From assembly GCA_029204225.1 (NCBI GenBank), contig CM055112.1, positions 22,328,578 through 22,392,577 of the forward strand: a stretch of 64,000 bases of DNA. The letters run 5' to 3'. Source of the DNA: Diphasiastrum complanatum. Its lineage: Eukaryota > Streptophyta > Lycopodiopsida > Lycopodiales > Lycopodiaceae. Below are positions 22,473 through 33,846 of this stretch, piece after piece (the stretch's first letter is position 1; each line of letters opens with the position of its first letter). The notes beneath the pieces are model-generated. The model searched no databases. It saw nothing but the letters and a program-made list of their open reading frames with translations, and was not told where the DNA came from. The position numbers and the translations under genes were made by a program.

Positions 22473-22967
22473 TTGGAAGATCAAGATGTTGATCTTGAAT
22501 TGCTTCATCAACACCAAGAGGCAAGTAGCAATTGGAAGCTAGTCAAAAGCATCAAAGGGGAGCCACATGGGCAAAGCATTTTGGATCTGTTTTTACAGGT
22601 TCTTGAAGGTTCAAGTAAGGTTCTTGGAGCATCAAGGAAGTGTCCTTTTACTCTACCTTATTTGTGTAATCTCATATATGAACATTGTCATGTCAATGTG
22701 TTGGAATTGTCAAAATTCAATGAAACTAGTTCCATAGTTTTGCATCCTTTGGATCTTGGAGATGGAATAGTTATCATTGCTGATTCTTATGGTCAAGTAC
22801 ATGCATTCATTCAAATCTTGAAAGATATTGAAGTGGTCAATATGTTTACTTTTGAGCAAAGTTCAAGATCTAGCATCCTAGTGTTGGCAAATTGGCAAAT
22901 TGTTGACAATGTAGGATCAAGGGTTGTATGCAAATCTTGTGGAGATACTTCAAGTATTTCAAGTTGA
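22473..22967 (+). pseudogene. Downstream open frame of element B, probably pol remnant
   Basis: A 164-codon frame follows the RT-like frame after a TGA (22,452-22,454). By position it should be the connection and RNase H region of pol. I cannot find the DADWAG, TEAEY or ADIFTKPL motifs of copia RNase H. It ends with CKSCGDTSSISS. It may be extreme divergence of pol or captured sequence. Confidence 0.35.
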
Positions 22968-23448
22968 AGTTTTGCTCATTCAAATGGATCAGATAACACA
23001 TCATTTTGGCATTTATTCACTCAAGGGCTTTCATGGATTGGAGATCTACAAAGGCAAGGTGGTGATGGAGGTTCATTCATGGAGATACATGGTGCATTCT
23101 CTATGGGCATAGTGGAATGTGGAGGAGGCATGCCAACACTTGTTGGTTACTTTCACTTAAAACTTGTTTGCTGTTGTTTTACAGAGAATTCAAAGGTGGA
23201 TACATGGAGGAATTCTCTCATTATAATTCTATGTTCTTTTACATGTATCATGTTCACCATTCTATGTAAAATTGATGTAAGAAATAGTGAAGCATCCTAT
23301 ATGGACATTATTATCTATATCAATTATGTTGTACTTCATATCGTACATATTAGAACACTTGAGAAGAGATCTATTATCATGATGGAGATCATTTTTAGGT
23401 TGGAGCAAAGTAGTGTTGTAAAACTAACAAGTTGAGTTGAAGAGGGAG

Positions 23449-24094
23449 TGTGAAAATTGTCAACATTTCCTAGCTAGTTTGAGGCCTAAACTGGCAATTT
23501 TTGTACATAGTTTTGGATATAACATTTCACACGTGTGAAAGAGGCCTAGATACTTTTATTTTAGTATATATTTCATGTTGAAGAAGTCTCAAACTTCAGG
23601 ACCTTTGAAATGACACCAAAATCATGTTATTTGGGCATATAGGCCAAAATTGACTATTTTAGGCTACTGGTGTCCTAAATTTGGGTCCTAAGTTCTAGAG
23701 AGAGAAGAGAGAGTCATCTCTCTCACCTATATTAGGCTGAAATTCGTGGAGAACAGGTTGGAGAAACTTATTGTATTGTTGAGAGAGATCAATAGATCAT
23801 TGTCACAGTTTCTTCCTCCATTGAGAGCATTGCTTTCTGTATTGTCTTCAAGCTTTTGTGTATGATCTTAAGAGGTTTCCAAAAGTGGTAGGCTGCTATT
23901 ATAGGGCTGGTATGCTGTTGTTTTTGGCTGACATCAGTACCTTTTATTAGTTTCTTTTTTTTCTTGAATGCTTTGTCAAGTTCATGTGTATCAAAGGTAG
24001 CATTAAGATGCTTTGCCATTTCTAGCTTTTGTAGCTTGTTGTGCAAAGATCTTAGCTGGGAGTTTGGATCCATTCAAGATCCACTTTTTTCACA
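23449..24094 (+). repeat. 3' LTR of copia element B
   Basis: The LTR starts TGTGAAAATTGTCAAC and ends TTTTTTCACA, so it has TG...CA ends. It directly follows a purine-rich tract. The inverted copy at 40,827-41,481 defines both ends. A CACACGTGTG palindrome (about 23,529-23,538) is conserved in both copies (inverted copy at about 41,393-41,402). A 95-codon antisense frame seen in both copies is explained by LTR identity. Confidence 0.85.
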
Positions 24095-26067
24095 CACATA
24101 CCAAGACAAGGGGAAGCAAGCGAGGGTAATCCCACATATGGATCAATGCTTTGATAGGAGTCATCATGAAATTAGTTATCTCATCACTACATAGAGACAA
24201 ATAAGAATAGTTCAAATGTGATGCTAGATCAGTACGGACCAATACTCATAATAAAACTGCTTAAATGCGTGGTGAGCACTCCCGTAGAGATCGATTGAAG
24301 GTAATCTCTCAGTTTCACATCAAAGTAGTGATGTCTGCTCAGGTCCGAAGCTCATATAAATAGGCTCCCAGCTGGTGGACTCTTGCGGATAGCCACGCCC
24401 AACTGGCTCTTAATTGGTATCTGATAGGTGCTGCTCAATGCAATCATGCTCATGTAGGTACTGAAACAATGGTCTCTTCAGATGATCGCACCATAAAATG
24501 AAACTCCATTGAAAATTGAGTGGCATTCGCACTGTGAGGATGGTCAATGATGATAGTTCTCAGCTGCAGCAGTAGCGATGGAATGCCTCAAATCTTTCAT
24601 GGAGGATAGAGAGCAACATGGTGATACTTCTGTGAGTCAACACGCGTTCAGAGGATGCTCACGTTGTTAGCTAGGATTCATCTCCCTATCGCGTCAGTGA
24701 TCATGATCTGCATCAATCGCTCAGCATGCAGCCTCCACAAATCTTAATCAAAGTAATTAATGCAACAACGCTGGTCAATCAGAATTTGGAGCTTTGATAC
24801 TTTGCCCATATCAGCTCTTGAGCAGGAGTACACTTGGCCGTTAATCCATCGTTCTCATAATCAAAGTACCATTCCGTTGAAGCTCTTACATCGAGTGATC
24901 AATACTCTCAGAAACAGGATATTCAATAGTACTGACGTTACTCAGAGTAAATGAGATGCTTTCAGCTGCATATCTCTCCATGAACACATTGAAATCTATC
25001 ACACTCTCCATCTCCAATATGTGTTGGCTCTGCGACAGTTTCACAGATCAACTCAAGAGATTCTCAAATACAACGATCAGTTCCACGATCCTTTCTACTC
25101 TCATAAAAGGAGAGTTGGTCACCATCACCCTCAACAAATTACGTGAAGAAGAAATATCACCATCGCACCTCTACAAGGCTACGCGAGAAAACAAACATGA
25201 AAGCATAATGATATGAAAGGCAGAGCTGGTTCTCTTTGCGTGAGGCTGGCCATGCATGTATATCCGTCAATGGATGACAGCCCAACCTTTCGATTTCTCA
25301 TTTCATCCTGCCCTTTGACCATTCAACATTTCATTTTCAAGGGTTCACATAGAGTTTTTGGCTTTGTGCCATGTGGACTCTTAAATGGCATTGAAGAGTG
25401 TGGATAGGGCCACATGGGCACCCATGACCAAAGTACATGGCCCATGTGGGTCAATGTCATCATCCAATAGAAATGTCCCATTTGTCAACTTGAGTCAAAG
25501 GCTTATGCCCGATATTTCACATTTTGTCAGCATCCTCTCAATTTCAGATGATCTTTGACATTTTTCTGGTCTCTCATGATAAATGATTTTTGGGTGGCCC
25601 TTATGCATTAGGTACTTCCTTAAGTATGAGGGTTTTGCCCATTTTTATTCCATGGCCCATTGTTCTAGTGTGATATTTGATACTTGTGGTGCCCAATTTT
25701 CTGGTGATGGTATTTCTCATTCGCTTTTAATTGACGTTTTTGGTCCAAAAAGATCGGTTGGAGAAGAATGTTGGTCTTTGTCAAAAATTCTTGATATTTT
25801 CCAAATATCCAATGCACAAAAATATTGGCCAATCTCTGATTTCCATACGGGCTGGGTGAAAAGAGAACCTAAAAAAGTCTCAAACATCACAATATATTAA
25901 TATAAAATTCGGTTACATTGGCAATACACCGAAAATTCGGTAAGATACTCTAGTTCAATGATGGCTCTTCAACGATAATCAGACATGCATTCTCAATGGG
26001 TCCTCATATCAAATTTTGGACAACTATTATCAAATTTTTGAAGTAGTCCATAATAGCTCCTTTTAAA
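24095..26067. other. No recognised gene; moderately GC-rich patch
   Basis: The region 24,100-25,250 is less AT-rich than its surroundings and has several frames of 60-90 codons, but none continuous or recognisable on either strand. A perfect 10-base inverted repeat (CCACATGGGC at 25,410-25,419 and its complement at 25,440-25,449) lies near 25.4 kb. I support no gene here. Confidence 0.5.
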
Positions 26068-26269
26068 ATGCTATTTTTAGCTCCTACTTTTTCTCTACCC
26101 TATCTATGCACTCTTTGGACATATCCCAAAGGTACCATTCCAAAGCTAGGTTAATGATTTGACTTAGAATAAGGTATCCTATGCTTTTGGCACGTGTGAC
26201 ATCCCACAACATGGCCTCAAAGTCATTTACAAGTGGTAATTGTGCAAACTACCTTGTGTAAATTAAACA
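26068..26269 (-). repeat. Partial 3' LTR of a D-family copia element
   Basis: This matches 45,009-45,210, the outer part of the element D LTR. It lies on the minus strand directly after a polypurine tract (GTTGTGAGGAG, complement of 26,270-26,280) and starts TGTTTAATTTACACAAGG. The similarity stops at 26,068, so the LTR is truncated. Confidence 0.8.
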
Positions 26270-26279
26270 CTCCTCACAA

Positions 26280-26640
26280 CTAGTTTGAAGATAACATAGA
26301 CTTGCTTATCAACCCTAGGGCTGATCTTAACTTCAGAAATGCAGCTCTTTGAAGTGGTTTAGTGAGGATATAAGCAATACATTCACTACTTGCCACATGC
26401 TCCAAAGATATCTCCTTTGATTGCACCTTCTCTCTCACAAAATGATGAGAGATCTCAATATGTTTTGACCTTGTATGGAAGATTGGATTGGTTGCAAGGT
26501 GTTGGGCTGAAATGTTGTCATTGTAGAGAGTTGGAACAACATCTAAACTCATGACTTTCAGCTCCATAAGTAGCCTCTTGGTCCATAATAGCTCCTTTGT
26601 TGTAGTGGTGAAAGCTTTATACTCGGCTTCAGTTTTCTTT
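26280..26640 (-). pseudogene. Copia RNase H C-terminal fragment
   Basis: The minus strand reads TEAEYKAFTTTTKELLW, the usual catalytic-Glu block of copia RNase H. It then has YNDNISAQHLATNPIFHTRS (D of the last catalytic block), HIEISHHFVRE and, near the end, AYILTKPLQ for the ADIFTKPL motif. It is directly followed by a polypurine tract and partial LTR. Everything upstream (RT, integrase, gag) is missing, so only the 3' end of the element survives. Confidence 0.85.
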
Positions 26641-27425
26641 TCTACTTCATTTCAATATATTTTTGGATTAAGGTTTTATATTTCAATATTTTTTTGTATA
26701 AAGGTTTTACATTTAAGCATTAGGGTTCATTGTAATGTATTGTATGTTTACGAATACACAAATTTAAATATTTTGAGACTATTCATGTTTTAAATAGAAA
26801 ATCTCATCTTGTAATTCATTTATTGAATATAAAATATATATAACAAATAAGGTTTAAACTAATGTTGTTGTCACATGATAAGAATATATACTTATAGACA
26901 ATTTCATATGATTTCCTTTTTTAATATGCATTATGACAAGCTACTCCAACCTAGCCTTAACTAATTTAAACTTAGATTGAATGGATAGTTGGCGGACTAT
27001 GGAAGTCTTCCAACTAAAGAAGACTACGACTATGACTTAGGGAATCATGTGAGGCATTTAATTTAGTCAATAAATTGAAGAGCGAGGGTCATCCTCCACA
27101 TGTAAGTTTCTCTGAAACATTTAAATTTTGTATTCTCCGTATATTATCGTTGTAAAAACATGTGCACTCTTAACCATTAGTCAAGCATTAAATACTAATA
27201 TTGTCTCGTTGCTTGTATTCATGCAGAGCGGATGTCAAGACGACGATGACAAGTAGATTAGGTTTTTTAAGTTGTAGTTGATTTATCGTAAATATATGAA
27301 GCTAGAGAGACTGTGAAAGCAGCAATTTTGTAATACATGGATTGACATTATCAATATATTATTACAATTGATCACAATATTATTATTGGTTTTTGTATGT
27401 GCAATGTTGCACCAAGAAATGCAAT
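26641..27425. other. AT-rich stretch, no gene supported
   Basis: A possible splice acceptor and short coding end (CATGCAG, then codons ending GATGACAAGTAG) lie at 27,220-27,257. This resembles the tail of a transposon ORF but is too short to call. Confidence 0.45.
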
Positions 27426-27850
27426 GTCAGATTCCGAAATATGGGCAATCTCGGATTCCAAGATGTGAAATGTAATAACTAACTAGGAATTTTGAAACTA
27501 TGTGCAATGTCAGATTCCAAAGAGCAATATGATGTATATGAATCAAATGCAATTTATAATGTGCATGAAATAATGTAAAAAGGTATTGCAATTCATAATG
27601 TGCATGAAATAATGCAATAAGATATTTCAATTCATAATGTATGAATAGAAAGTACCTCATGCTTGTTATTTGATCCAAATGTTGAATGCAATCCAAAAAT
27701 ATTGCCCCAAAAGAAATCCAAGAATAATGCCTCTCCAAGAACATGACTCCAAAAATAGCCCGATCAAAAAATTTTACGCATTTTTTTTTAGAACCTAATC
27801 AAGGATGTCAGATTCCGACATAATAATCTATCAAGCATACGTCCCATACA
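27426..27850 (-). repeat. Dispersed repeat R1, copy 2
   Basis: This is the inverted copy of 10,137-10,490, extended on its left by further tandem CATGAAATAATG.AA units (27,560-27,640). The motif TCAGATTCCGA recurs several times between 27,426 and 27,820. No protein family was recognised. Confidence 0.7.
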
Positions 27851-27924
27851 TCCGTAGAAGCAAGATTGTTTCGTGTTCCTCTTCTCCTTCTCTGTTCGCG
27901 AACAATTTTCTGAGTCAAAGACAC

Positions 27925-28165
27925 GTTGCCTCCAAATAGCACTTTGTTAATAGACGTTCAAATTTTGCATTTCCTTAGACGTCGCAATTCGACACACATT
28001 GATCCGTCGGGCATATGTCGGATATATGTCGACGGGCATACGTCGGATGCCACAAAACAATGTCCTGTTAACAAACGTCTGAATTTGATATTTACTTAGA
28101 AATCGCAATCCGACACACCCTCATCCGTCACAGATAGATGTCGGACATCGTCAGCAACTATTCTG
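27925..28165 (+). repeat. Imperfect tandem repeat, about 120-base unit
   Basis: Unit 1 has TTGTTAATAGACGTTCAAATTT, cited by its core TTAATAGACGTTC, then TTTCCTTAGACGTCGCAATTC and GACACACATTGATCCGTC. Unit 2 has TTAACAAACGTCTGAATTTG, TTTACTTAGAAATCGCAATC and GACACACCCTCATCCGTC. ATGTCGGA motifs follow each unit. No coding function was seen. Confidence 0.65.
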
Positions 28166-28687
28166 TAAAAAAGTGTCGGGACTCCGACGCTTTAAAATAT
28201 CAATGTTCAAGTCGCCTATTATTGCCATAGGCACATTTGTGGGTATTGTTTCTAGTATATTGTGGACAATTTGTAGCCGTGATTTGAGGTCTGCCTCTAG
28301 ATGCTTGTATGTAGCGATTATGTACATGTGGAATTGTGTGCCTTTGTTGAATATCGCATGTGCTGTTTCAATGTCATTGGTGTTGAATGTTGTGGCATTG
28401 TGGAGTGATTGTGTCGGCTTGTAATTGAAATGCCTATATTCTTTTTCCTCTTAAAAAAATATGGAGCTAACTAACAAGGGATAAAGCAAAACATGTTTTA
28501 AAAGACAAACACTTGACTTAAGTAAGTCCATGCCCAACTTATTATTATCATTTGGCTTGTTAATGCAAAGTTTACACAGCTTGCACACAAGTTGCTCCTA
28601 GTGCACTCGATGGGGGCTCTACGCCAGATTAAGGGGGCCTTAAATTAAAGCCCAAAAAAAATAATGTCATCCTCTCTTTTCACGCAA

Positions 28688-28690
<3 letters not shown>

Positions 28691-28740
<50 letters not shown>
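28691..28740. repeat. CT microsatellite
   Basis: About 25 CT units at the position corresponding to the GA array 48,663-48,714 of the intact KP4-like locus. Confidence 0.97.
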
Positions 28741-28742
<2 letters not shown>

Positions 28743-28946
28743 CGAACCTAACCTACCCAAATAGCAAAGGCCATCACCCTCTAGCTCCCAGGCACACCCA
28801 TTCACAGCCCCTGATCGCGATCCAGTATATAATTTCCCAGCATGATCTCCATGATCCAACTGGCGCAGGAGTGAAGATGAGGGATAAATAAATGGCTGCA
28901 GGCCAACCAGCTTCCAACAGTCAATCTAGGCGTCATTAATGCAACA

Positions 28947-29157
28947 ATGTTCGGGAAAGCTGATATAGTTCAAGAATGGAACCGGCATCTTTTCCCAAAA
29001 ACCGGCATGGTAAAAATTGTATAGGATTTCTTATGTCATAAATCTTGAGTTTTATAAAGGAAAACCGGCAAGTAAGAGATTGTCACTCAATAGAGACCGA
29101 AGAACTTTTTCACATATCGGTTTTTGGAGCGAAACCTCAAAAAGGTTTCCCGAACAT
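28947..29157. mobile_element. MITE-like element with 12-base terminal inverted repeats
   Basis: A perfect 12-base inverted pair (ATGTTCGGGAAA at 28,947-28,958 and TTTCCCGAACAT at 29,146-29,157) bounds 211 bases. A second nested pair lies inside (CCAAAAACCG near 28,994-29,004 and CGGTTTTTGG at 29,118-29,127). It has no coding capacity. It sits exactly between 5' coding and 3' flank DNA of the broken KP4-like copy 3. I did not identify a clear target duplication, so this may instead be a rearrangement by-product. Confidence 0.5.
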
Positions 29158-29248
29158 GAGCCGACAAGGCATGCGAACTTTGAAGGCAACGAAGAGAGCA
29201 AGAGGCTAGAGCGAGTGCCTTGAAAATTTGAAATGTTTAATGCACCAT
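29158..29248 (-). pseudogene. 5' remnant of KP4-like gene, copy 3
   Basis: The position of the start codon is kept (29,248), but the frame hits TAA at codon 4 because of small insertions (GTGCATTAAACATTTC where the intact gene has ATGCATTTC). Downstream DNA still matches the signal-peptide codons (GCACTCGCTCT, CTCTCTTCGTTGCCTTC, GCATGCCTTG.CGGCTCAT), with further small insertions. It ends at the inverted-repeat element. No protein can be made. Confidence 0.75.
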
Positions 29249-29368
29249 CTTAAAATTGGAAATATATAGATGAGATTGTACTTACAAGATGTCTAATCAC
29301 TGCCTTTTATACACCCCCTAGAGATGCAGTTTATATGCCAGGATCAGGATCAGGACCACGGCCTGGAT

Positions 29369-29545
29369 GCCTCCAGCTCCAGCTTCATCAAACCTGGCTT
29401 GTCAAGGAGCGGTGCCACTGTCACTACATTGTAGTGATTGTACACACAGGGGTAGTCAGTTCGCCTCCAGCTCCAGCTTCATCGAACCTGGCTAGTCAAG
29501 GACCGGTGCTACTGTCACTAACATTGTACAGACACGAGTAGTCGG
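29369..29545 (-). repeat. Tandem duplication in the KP4-like copy 3 promoter
   Basis: A block of about 95 bases beginning GCCTCCAGCTCCAGCTTCAT occurs at 29,369 and again at 29,464. The intact locus has one such block (47,170-47,235 region on the other strand). A further run of CACTAACATTGTACA.ACACG units follows to about 29,600. Confidence 0.75.
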
Positions 29546-29830
29546 TTGTCACTAACATTGTACACACACGAACATTGCACACACACGGGTAGTCAGTTGG
29601 TTCAACTTGGAATTTGTCGGCCATTATTGACTAGGCGTCATGTTTGGATTCCAAACTTTGGAATGATCATGTCGTGCTAGTAAACTTCCTTGGCAATTCT
29701 TGTCCCACTTTGCTGCCCGACGCCCGTGTCGTGACTCGTGAACCAGGTCGAAGCAAGCATGAAATGAATTTACGTTGGATCTACATATTTTTTAATGACT
29801 TTAGAAGCTTCTTTTCCTTTACGACTAGCT

Positions 29831-30555
29831 TCATATGTGAACATGAGTTGGTGGTAGGAGCCTCCAAGCATTTGATGTAAGTAACTTTTCCCAATAGAAT
29901 TTGGAAATAAGACAACAATTTCTCTTAGGAATTACTCATCATCTTAGGAATCACCACATATTTTGAATCGTCTAATCTTAAGTATTTATTTATGATCCAT
30001 CAACCATAAATGTTTAGAATCTTATGATTCATCAATCACAATTCACTAGATTTTAAAACCAGAGTTAATCATTAAAAAATACTGGAGTGTATGTTCAACG
30101 CACTACTCAAGAAATATATGAATCATTCTAAAAAACAATTCTCTGGAAATGGATTTCAGGAATATTCTTTAAATCGGATTCATAACAAAAATATGACATT
30201 TAAATTCTATTATCCATCAAGTAATTAAGGATAGAAGACATACCAAAACCATTCTAAAATCCATATGGTTGAAACTTGAGTGACAAAAATTTCACTTCTC
30301 AATAGTCAACTATGAATTAGAGAATCGTTTGATTTATTGAAGTCTAAATTATATGAATTCATTTAATATGAATAGATTGAAAAAATTCAATACATTCTAA
30401 GCCGTATTCACATCCATAAGTAAAATTTCATATAACAATGATCAGTCCTTTAGCACATAGTCCATCATTGGAAGGAGTTATACGGATCTTATTCCAAATA
30501 TCTTGTATCCAAGAAATTTCTAAAAAGTATGGATACAATAAAAAAAGAAATAGAT
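29831..30555. other. No gene supported
   Basis: AT-rich DNA left of a gypsy RT remnant. It may be further decayed gypsy sequence but no motif was clear. Confidence 0.5.
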
Positions 30556-31080
30556 TTAAGATCCTCCATATTTTTAAAATAATGAGATACCCTTTGGGAT
30601 TCGAATCTATATCTTATAACACACTAAAATACCCTAAAACAAATAACCAATGGATTCACCCTTTAGTATTACCATTATTGTAATAATTACTAACCATTGG
30701 TCTACAAATCACTCTCACATGCGAAATTCCCTTTGGAATCACTAATGTCCCATACCACTAACTTTTTCTCCAAGAAGATCTCTGCTTCTAGATCTATTTA
30801 CCAAAGAAATCAGAAAGATTAACTGGCTAACCTATATTTGCATATAGGATTCGATCTACAACTAATTCCAAGAGATACTCTAAACCAAAAATTCTCTCAT
30901 GCTCCTTAAAGCATTTTAATGTAGATGAACACATCATCTAAGAATATCAGTACATGTTGACCCATGTATGGACAAAATATATCATTCATAGTCTGCTAAA
31001 ATGCGACAAATGTATTCATTTTGAAAAAATTAGAAGTTAAAACAAGTGAAGTAATATTGTAATAGATATCTGATATCTTG
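30556..31080 (-). pseudogene. Ty3/gypsy reverse transcriptase remnant
   Basis: On the minus strand about 31,020-30,900 reads QTMNDIFCPYMGQHVLIFLDD, cited by its core VLIFLDDVFIY. This is the catalytic block of gypsy RT (usually F.DDILIYS, preceded by Q..MN.IF). Stops follow at once and the downstream match is weak. It is an isolated and old fragment, unrelated in orientation to the gypsy element E that begins 0.9 kb to the right. Confidence 0.6.
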
Positions 31081-31734
31081 TTCAAAATCATTAAGGAGAA
31101 TTTTGTATTGTCTTTGCAAGGCAAGGCCAACAAATGTGAACAACAATCATCCCATCTTACTATGGACTAAAGTATTACATACAAGAAACAACATTTTAGC
31201 AATCTTGAATTTCATGGAACAATATCATCTTATGCGTCAATAGGACGACCGAAGTGCCTGAGAGTCTGTCTAGTTATAAAATGATGCTTTATATTTGCAT
31301 TTTGCCTTGCATTCACAGGTTGTTTGAGTGGACAAGCAGATCCGAAATCCAATGAAAGTATGCTTCATGAATCATCGGCAATGATGAGGAATGGAAAGAT
31401 CAACGTTCCATCAGCTATGGACAACATAGTAGAATCCATGCTAATCACGCATGTAAAGGAGATAAAAAAAAATTAGCTGTGAATTGGCATCCCATGTGGA
31501 AAATTTTGAGTCTTTTGGGACTTATATATCTTGTAGGAACTCACCCATCTGCACAACTTGTTTTATAATTCCCGATTGTCAGAATCCTCATGTATTCAAT
31601 AATTGTGGCTCTAGGGAGAAGTTGACTGGGGTTTGACTCTCAGCTTCCACTTGGTTGGGTTGTTTAGATCCACAGTAATCCTTTTGGTGCATGCAACATG
31701 ATCTACAAGATATTCACTTGGTGATCCTTATCGT
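31081..31734. other. Possible LTR, no gene
   Basis: No coding signal. The right edge abuts a TGGTATCAAAGC primer-binding-like site, so the stretch may hold a 5' LTR. I found no second copy in the window to prove it. Confidence 0.35.
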
Positions 31735-31746
31735 GGTATCAAAGCT
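31735..31746 (+). other. Primer-binding site (tRNA-Met type)
   Basis: TGGTATCAAAGC matches the usual LTR-element PBS TGGTATCAGAGC, complementary to the 3' end of initiator tRNA-Met, with one change. It lies upstream of gypsy element E. Confidence 0.5.
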
Positions 31747-31971
31747 TGGATTTGCATGGATTAAAAGGTGGAGTTACTTTTTGTTTTTCTCTCCATTATT
31801 GGTAGTATCTCCCAGTTCGTTTCTTCTTAGTGGTGGAACTAACCTCTAGAAGTAAGTGGCTTTTTTAATTCATGATTGCTTTCAGCCTAATGATCAATGT
31901 TATGGGATTTCTCCAGGGTTCTCAAAAATGTAATTACGTAAAGTGAAATTTGAAAAATTTAAGGGTTATTT

Positions 31972-32951
31972 TTGTTGTGCTGGAACATTGATAATGTTCA
32001 TTTTTACGTTCCACTGGCCAAAACCTGCCAAATAGGTTACCCGCCAGGCTTTACAAAGAGTCTCGCCAGGTCTCACCATGCTCTACAAAGGAGCCAGGTG
32101 AATAAACGTGTCACCATAGGTTCACTACTGTGGAAGCACTTGGATGAAGAAATAGGACCACCATCTTTGAGTATTTTGTTGACTCCTAAGACGAAAGGAC
32201 TTAGGAAGCCTCGGTCTCACCTTGAGATAGTAGAGACTAAAACCCTATATGAAGATGAGATAAATGATCCAGAAGATGAGAGATAAGAAGGGGACTCGCC
32301 CGAGAAACAGTTGTATATATTTTTAGATATTACACTAGAAACCCCTCCATTAGCAGCCTCTGAGGTAAAAGTTATAAGCATGGCAGGAAGACCGACTGAG
32401 CCGTTAGTAATCCCTGTCACAGTAGGAGAGTTACCCAAGCTCAAAGGAGCGATTCTTGAGTATCATGGAGCCCCATATGAAGATGTTGAGATTCACATTA
32501 ATGCATTCTGGACCGCATGTCTCATTAATCGAATCACCGATCCCCACCACAAAATGATGTTTTTCACACTTACCTTGACTGGATCAGTGAGGAGATGGTA
32601 GGATATCTTGCCTAGAAGATCTATTGAGACCACTGAATATTTTCTTAGACTATTTCTACTTGAGTATGCTCCACGTCGCACCCTCGATGGTCTGTTGTTT
32701 ACAATTAGCTCACTTCAACAAGGTGAAGGTAGTTCGTTCATCGTAGATTGACCGAATTAACACGGCAAGTAGATGCCATGGTGCAATTACCCCCCAAGCT
32801 ATTACTCACTTTCTTTCTGAGAGACCTAAGAGATGACATACAACTTGTAGTATGTTATAGTAGCCCTCAGACTTTAATGGAAGCCATATGTAAAGCTCTT
32901 GTAGTGGAGGAATGCACAGATTGCCATCACACATGCATCAAACATATCTAG
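31972..32951 (+). pseudogene. Gypsy E gag, capsid region
   Basis: The readable frame runs across 31,972-32,286 and 32,311-32,600 (reaching TGSVRRW and a TAG where the family usually has W-Y/F), then continues to 32,951 after a frameshift near 32,745. Capsid-like blocks include EDVEIHINAFWTACLINRIT and HKMMFFTLTLTGSVRRW. TELTRQVDAMVQLPPKLLLT, cited by its core, follows. This is the Retrotrans_gag type capsid with conserved W residues. At least two stops and one frameshift disrupt it. Confidence 0.7.
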
Positions 32952-32955
32952 AGCT

Positions 32956-33846
32956 TTGAATAACATAAGCCTTAGAACGGATGTGTGGGAGCATAATACA
33001 TTCAGAGAAAATCAAGTCCACAACAATCCCCAGCCATTACAAGAGCAAAGACCTCTAGCAGCAATGCCAGAACCACAGCCACCACCCAGACTTTTAGAAT
33101 TGATGCCACCTGATATTAGAAGGCAAGTTTCTGGCCCAGAGAAGGGATATGAGAGTACTGGATCTAATTTCGGTCTAGATGACATGAAAGAGATGCTCAA
33201 AGGATACATGGATGTCATGAATGAGAATATATCAACACTAGCTTCAGATGTGAATTTCTTAAAGCAACGACAGAATTTGTTAGGCCAAAGGAAACCATTT
33301 GACCAACCACCAGGTATAGTATGCCGATTCTGCCAAGGAAACCACTTGAATAGAAACTGTCCTAGCACAGTTTGTGCTTTTTGCAAAAAGACTGGTTACC
33401 AAAAAGATTGTTGGGCTCAAAGAGAAGCCTTAGTGGCACCTAATCTAAGACAAGGACCTGTGAATCATAGATCACAAGATGAAAGAGTAGTTGACACCCC
33501 CAGATCAGTCAGCTTTCTACACAAACCATCTTTAATACGACCTCAAGACAAGGGCAAAGCTAAAATGGAGGATGAACGGCCTCCAGTGAATCTGATAGAG
33601 ATCGAGACAATGAGCTCCATAAAGACAAAAGAAGAAGTACTAGTTGTGACCAGAAGTAAGGCACCGATGGATCCTCCCACTACGTCTTTGAAGAAGGTAG
33701 TCGAGAAAAAGACAAGTGATGTGTCTGTCTTGCACAAGATGATAGATCACTCAGTGATAGTAAATACACCCATAGTCGACATCGACAAAACAGAGCCTGG
33801 AGAACTGGAGAGAGTGGAAGCCAAAAAGCCACCTAAGATAGTTTGA
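32956..33846 (+). pseudogene. Gypsy E gag C-terminal part with zinc knuckles
   Basis: This 296-codon open frame has a Pro/Gln-rich start (around PEPQPPPRLLELMPP). Two adjacent zinc-binding motifs follow at about residues 122-152: CRFCQGNHLNRNC and CAFCKKTGYQKDC, the second with Tyr in place of the expected His. A long Lys/Glu-rich linker leads to the protease region. The start Met is the first in frame after the break and is not a natural start. The TGA ending the frame (33,844-33,846) replaces a Trp codon (VWKKE expected), a single-base change. Confidence 0.7.

Larger units (their letters stand above)
19849..24094 (+). mobile_element. Ty1/copia element B with 3' LTR, diverged pol
   Basis: The internal region runs from an open gag-protease ORF to a purine-rich tract (GTTGAGTTGAAGAGGGAG, about 23,431-23,448) and a 646-base 3' LTR. 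A matching 5' LTR was not found upstream of gag, so the element is 5'-truncated or its 5' LTR has diverged beyond recognition. An inverted copy of the same LTR lies at 40,827-41,481. Its gag is of the same lineage as that of element D (43,784 and below). Confidence 0.8.
28425..29830 (-). repeat. KP4-like locus duplication, copy 3 (gene body deleted)
   Basis: Read on the minus strand, distal promoter, proximal promoter with TATA (29,305-29,311), a broken 5' coding stretch, an inverted-repeat insertion (28,947-29,157), the 3' flank matching 48,490-48,660, the CT array and a final match to 48,745-48,810 at 28,425-28,480 follow in the order of the intact locus. Foreign DNA of about 180 bases (28,480-28,660) is inserted near the left end. 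The segment corresponding to the mature protein is gone. Confidence 0.85.

Noticed and set aside
23789-24073. Antisense ORF of 94 codons conserved with 40,848-41,141
   Set aside because: Both lie inside copies of the same LTR, so conservation reflects LTR identity rather than a gene.
25410-25449. Perfect 10-base inverted repeat with 20-base loop
   Set aside because: Too short and isolated to claim a function; such hairpins are expected by chance at this scale.
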